Assembly (NCBI GenBank): GCA_031254175.1
Contig: JAIRUY010000006.1
Span: forward strand, 1-7,631
Direction: 5' to 3'
Origin: Treponema sp.
Lineage (GTDB): Bacteria > Spirochaetota > Spirochaetia > Treponematales > Breznakiellaceae
Length of the DNA stretch: 7,631 nucleotides
This document shows, piece by piece, positions 6,034-7,631 of this stretch. The notes beneath the pieces were generated by a model. That model did no database searches. It saw only the letters and a list, made by a program, of their open reading frames with translations, and was not told the origin of the DNA. Numbering within the stretch: the first letter of the stretch is position 1; every line of letters begins with the position of its first letter. A program made the position numbers and the translations under genes.

Positions 6034-6975
6034 ATGAAAAATATAACCGCTTTGCGGGTTTATGTCATCATAATATTTTTATTTTTTTCAAACTATTCCG
6101 TGTATTGCCAGAACAGGGAAAAAACCTATGTGTTTTCCGCAGGCCCGCAATTTGGTTTTGTTTATGGTCAGGCGCAGGAACTTCTTTATGCTTTGCCAAA
6201 AGATACAATGAATGAATTCTTAAGCGAATTAAAATGGGATATCAAGCCTGTTTATTATGCCGGCATAGAGCTTAATTACGGTCTTTTGGATCCAATGGCT
6301 TCTGCCGGTTTTTTTTCGTCTCTGTCTTTTAAAGCCGGTTTTCCGAATGATTCCGGTATACACGAAAACCGGGACTGGATGTCACCTGATAACTCAAACC
6401 TTACGCATTTTTCAAGCCATACCAACAGAACCAGACAGTTTTTTGCCCTTGATACTGAATTTGGCTTTTCTTTGCCCGTGGGGTCATTCCTTTGCGTAAA
6501 ACCGTTTGTAAGCGGCAGTTGGATGCGCCTTGCCTTCACAGGACGGGACGGTTATGGAATATACCCAAATGGGGAACATTCATTTACAGGCGATGTTATC
6601 CGTTATAAACAGGACTGGTTCATTTTTGCTCCCGGTCTTTCCGTGGGCACAAGATTTTTTGCCTTCTTTTATTTCGATGTTTCATGTAGAGTCAGTATGT
6701 TTACCTATTGCGCCGCAAAGGATGAACATATACAAGTAAAAAAAACATTTATGGATTATACTCTCGCCGGTTTTTTTCTGGAACCGGCAGGACGTTTTTC
6801 TTTTATCCAGAATTGGCTTGAATTATCATTGGAGTTTTCTTACAGACGAATCGGCAGGACAAACGGACAAACATACACAAGCTACGATAACATGAATTTT
6901 TTTCTTGAGCAAAACAAAGCCGGAGCCGGCCTCTCTCTGATGGATACCCGTTTTCTCGTAAAAATGCGTTTTTAA
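6034..6975 (+). CDS. Omptin-family outer-membrane protease, active site partly altered
   Basis: Omptins are ten-strand outer-membrane beta-barrels that cleave proteins at the cell surface. This 313-residue protein has a signal peptide (about 1-25) and ends in KMRF with a terminal Phe. It aligns with E. coli OmpT along its length: YGQAQELLY (44-52) with the SGKTKERVY region, LSELKW then YYAGIEL (63-80), ENRDWM (111-116) with VDQDWM, THFSSH (124-129) with TDESRH, YPNGEHSFTGDVIRYKQ (177-193) with FPNGERAIGYKQ, and KDEH (229-232) with NDEH. OmpT catalytic residues Asp85, Asp210 and His212 correspond to Asp114, Asp230 and His232, but Asp83 corresponds to Asn112. In the substrate pocket Glu27 is kept as Glu49, whereas Asp208 is Ala228 and Asp97 appears as His125. 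It may be a protease with changed specificity, or weakened. The start at 6034 gives a good signal peptide; no ribosome site precedes it. Confidence 0.88.
   Translation: MKNITALRVYVIIIFLFFSNYSVYCQNREKTYVFSAGPQFGFVYGQAQELLYALPKDTMNEFLSELKWDIKPVYYAGIELNYGLLDPMASAGFFSSLSFKAGFPNDSGIHENRDWMSPDNSNLTHFSSHTNRTRQFFALDTEFGFSLPVGSFLCVKPFVSGSWMRLAFTGRDGYGIYPNGEHSFTGDVIRYKQDWFIFAPGLSVGTRFFAFFYFDVSCRVSMFTYCAAKDEHIQVKKTFMDYTLAGFFLEPAGRFSFIQNWLELSLEFSYRRIGRTNGQTYTSYDNMNFFLEQNKAGAGLSLMDTRFLVKMRF
6040..6068 (-). promoter_or_regulatory. Predicted sigma70-type promoter for the SH3 lipoprotein operon
   Basis: On the minus strand ATGACA (6063-6068, 5 of 6) is followed by 17 bases and TATATT (6040-6045, 5 of 6). 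Transcription should start near 6033, leaving a leader of about 4 nt before the ATG at 6029. The promoter lies wholly inside the first codons of the omptin gene and faces the omptin promoter, so two polymerases could not occupy both sites at once. Confidence 0.55.
6045..6060. repeat. Imperfect inverted repeat between the promoter elements and within omptin codons 4-9
   Basis: AACCGC and GCGGGTT are complementary arms (one extra G in the second) around TTT. The element lies exactly in the spacer of the SH3-lipoprotein promoter and would form a small hairpin near the 5' end of a leaderless omptin mRNA. It could be an operator or an RNA structure, or just a by-product of the codons encoding Thr-Ala-Leu-Arg. 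Confidence 0.3.
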
Positions 6976-7379
6976 AAAAGCGGAGTTCTTGGAAGAAAAA
7001 AATGTATGATGGCAATGGCGAGTAAACCCAATCCGATTGGTTTTCTTAATTGCAGGAGATTGGAACCAAGTTGATCCAGCGCTCCTTCCTTTTCCGGAAC
7101 TGAATCTGTATTTTTACGGTAAATGCCGAATATCATCACCATCCCGGCAACAACTCCCGCCGCTGAAGGTATAAGATCGCCAAGAATGGGCAGCCCCTGT
7201 ACAGGGGTGAGTAGTTTCAGAATACCGGTAACAATGCTTATAATTCCCAAAACAAGGAGAAAAGTTGGGTTGCTTATTGAGAACGGCTGTTTATCAACTG
7301 TTTCGTCATTGCTGCCGGCAAACAGAATATATCCGCACATTGCATTGCACAGTATAGATAAAAAATACAATTGTAACAT
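6972..7379 (-). CDS. Small four-helix membrane protein, function unknown
   Basis: The 135-residue product has four hydrophobic segments: about 3-21, 39-58 (LLVLGIISIVTGILKLL), 67-87 (GDLIPSAAGVVAGMVMIFGI) and 114-129 (PIGLGLLAIAIIHFF). It should be an inner-membrane protein with a polar loop (about 88-112, net charged) between helices 3 and 4. I do not recognise the family. The even spacing and the LTPVQGLPILGDLIPS stretch look conserved rather than random, and codon use resembles the neighbours. It starts at ATG 7379, with no Shine-Dalgarno sequence and a strong promoter whose start site falls on the ATG. It ends tail-to-tail with the omptin gene: the two TAA stop codons share TTAA at 6972-6975. 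Confidence 0.82.
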   Translation of the reverse strand: MLQLYFLSILCNAMCGYILFAGSNDETVDKQPFSISNPTFLLVLGIISIVTGILKLLTPVQGLPILGDLIPSAAGVVAGMVMIFGIYRKNTDSVPEKEGALDQLGSNLLQLRKPIGLGLLAIAIIHFFLPRTPLF

Positions 7380-7385
7380 ATAAAA

Positions 7386-7414
7386 ATAATATCACATTGA
7401 TTTGATTTAGTCAA
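7386..7414 (-). promoter_or_regulatory. Predicted strong sigma70-type promoter for the membrane protein gene
   Basis: On the minus strand TTGACT (7409-7414, 5 of 6) is followed by exactly 17 bases and TATTAT (7386-7391, 5 of 6). This is the best promoter in the window and lies in a 57-bp gap between genes. The expected start of transcription is about 7379-7380, the A of the ATG, and the intervening bases (TTTTTAT) hold no ribosome site, so the mRNA is predicted to be leaderless. Confidence 0.65.
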
Positions 7415-7436
7415 TAAAACGCTGCGGCGGAGTTTG

Positions 7437-7631
7437 TCATTCTGGTTTTAGGTTTATGCTGATGGTGCTTTTTTCCGTTTGAACAATCACCAAAAGTTCA
7501 GGTGCGTCAAAAGGTATTACAAAGCGATATTCTTCCTTTTTTTCCGGGCTGAAAGAAATCCGGTGGTAAAACACAGTGTTTTCTTCGTTTTCGCCTATTA
7601 CTGCAGGATATACAGTGATATTTACAGCGCC
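7437..7631 (-). CDS. C-terminal end of an unidentified protein, cut by the window edge
   Basis: The minus-strand frame beginning at 7631 (Gly codon GGC) is open for 64 codons to a TGA at 7437-7439. It reads GAVNITVYPAVIGENEENTV, then FYHRISFSPEKKEEYRFVIP, and ends SISINLKPE. The alternating beta-strand pattern, acidic-basic mix and absence of membrane segments suggest the end of a soluble or exported beta-rich domain. No start is present, so length, signal peptide and function cannot be judged. It points the same way as the membrane protein gene, 57 bp upstream of it, but that gene has its own promoter. Reading without interruption and with sensible composition makes it a likely real gene. 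Confidence 0.7.
   Translation of the reverse strand, partial: GAVNITVYPAVIGENEENTVFYHRISFSPEKKEEYRFVIPFDAPELLVIVQTEKSTISINLKPE

Noticed and set aside
6034..6111. Omptin as a lipoprotein with Cys25 (SVYC) acylated
   Set aside because: Tyr before the Cys and no Leu at -3 make a poor lipobox; barrel proteins of this family use signal peptidase I.
6963..6980. Self-complementary GCGTTTTTAAAAAAGC as a bidirectional terminator
   Set aside because: It has no loop and is almost all A-T pairs; it is explained by the overlapping stop codons.
7415..7436. GC-rich stretch followed by TTTTATT after the right-edge gene as a terminator
   Set aside because: The best stem is only 3 bp (CGC/GCG), too weak to call.
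1..7631. CRISPR, insertion sequence, tRNA, phage or toxin-antitoxin elements
   Set aside because: No direct-repeat arrays, terminal repeats, transposase or recognisable RNA structures were seen; coding sequence fills the window.

Overview
The window looks like part of a spirochaete chromosome, most likely from a Treponema-like host-associated bacterium. The signs are two lipoproteins with loose spirochaetal-style lipoboxes, two outer-membrane barrel proteins ending in Phe, moderate G+C, very tight gene packing, and a conserved small membrane protein and DUF445 protein of types seen in that group. This placement rests on recognition of protein style and was not tested by a search.

Layout. (1) 1-2660, plus strand: the 3' part of a very large outer-membrane protein gene, open at the left edge. 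It resembles the SprA family: a jelly-roll-like module followed by a long beta-barrel-like region. (2) 6029-2631, minus strand: a four-gene block in the order SH3-domain lipoprotein, DUF445 membrane protein, uracil phosphoribosyltransferase (UPRT) with an extra N-terminal helical segment, and TPR lipoprotein. The first and last gene pairs overlap by 4 bp (GTGA, ATGA). The middle gap of 47 bp carries a promoter of its own. (3) 6034-6975, plus strand: an omptin-family outer-membrane protease, head-to-head with the SH3 lipoprotein gene with only 4 bp between the two start codons. (4) 7379-6972, minus strand: a four-helix membrane protein, tail-to-tail with the omptin gene (4 bp overlap), with a strong sigma70-type promoter. 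(5) 7631-7437, minus strand: the C-terminal 64 codons of an unidentified gene that runs off the right edge. There is no stretch of 300 bases without a gene.

How it fits together. Most products face the envelope: SprA-like barrel, two lipoproteins, DUF445, omptin and a small membrane protein. UPRT is the only clear metabolic enzyme and probably feeds uracil salvage. I see no phage, insertion sequence, CRISPR array or RNA gene.

The most notable points are: (a) four start codons that lack a Shine-Dalgarno sequence each have a sigma70-type promoter placed so that transcription should begin at, or within about 8 nt of, the start codon, suggesting leaderless mRNAs; (b) the omptin and SH3-lipoprotein promoters each lie inside the other gene and should exclude one another; (c) the omptin keeps the Asp-His pair but has Asn at the position of OmpT Asp83 and altered substrate-pocket residues; (d) a SprA-like protein occurs in a probable spirochaete.
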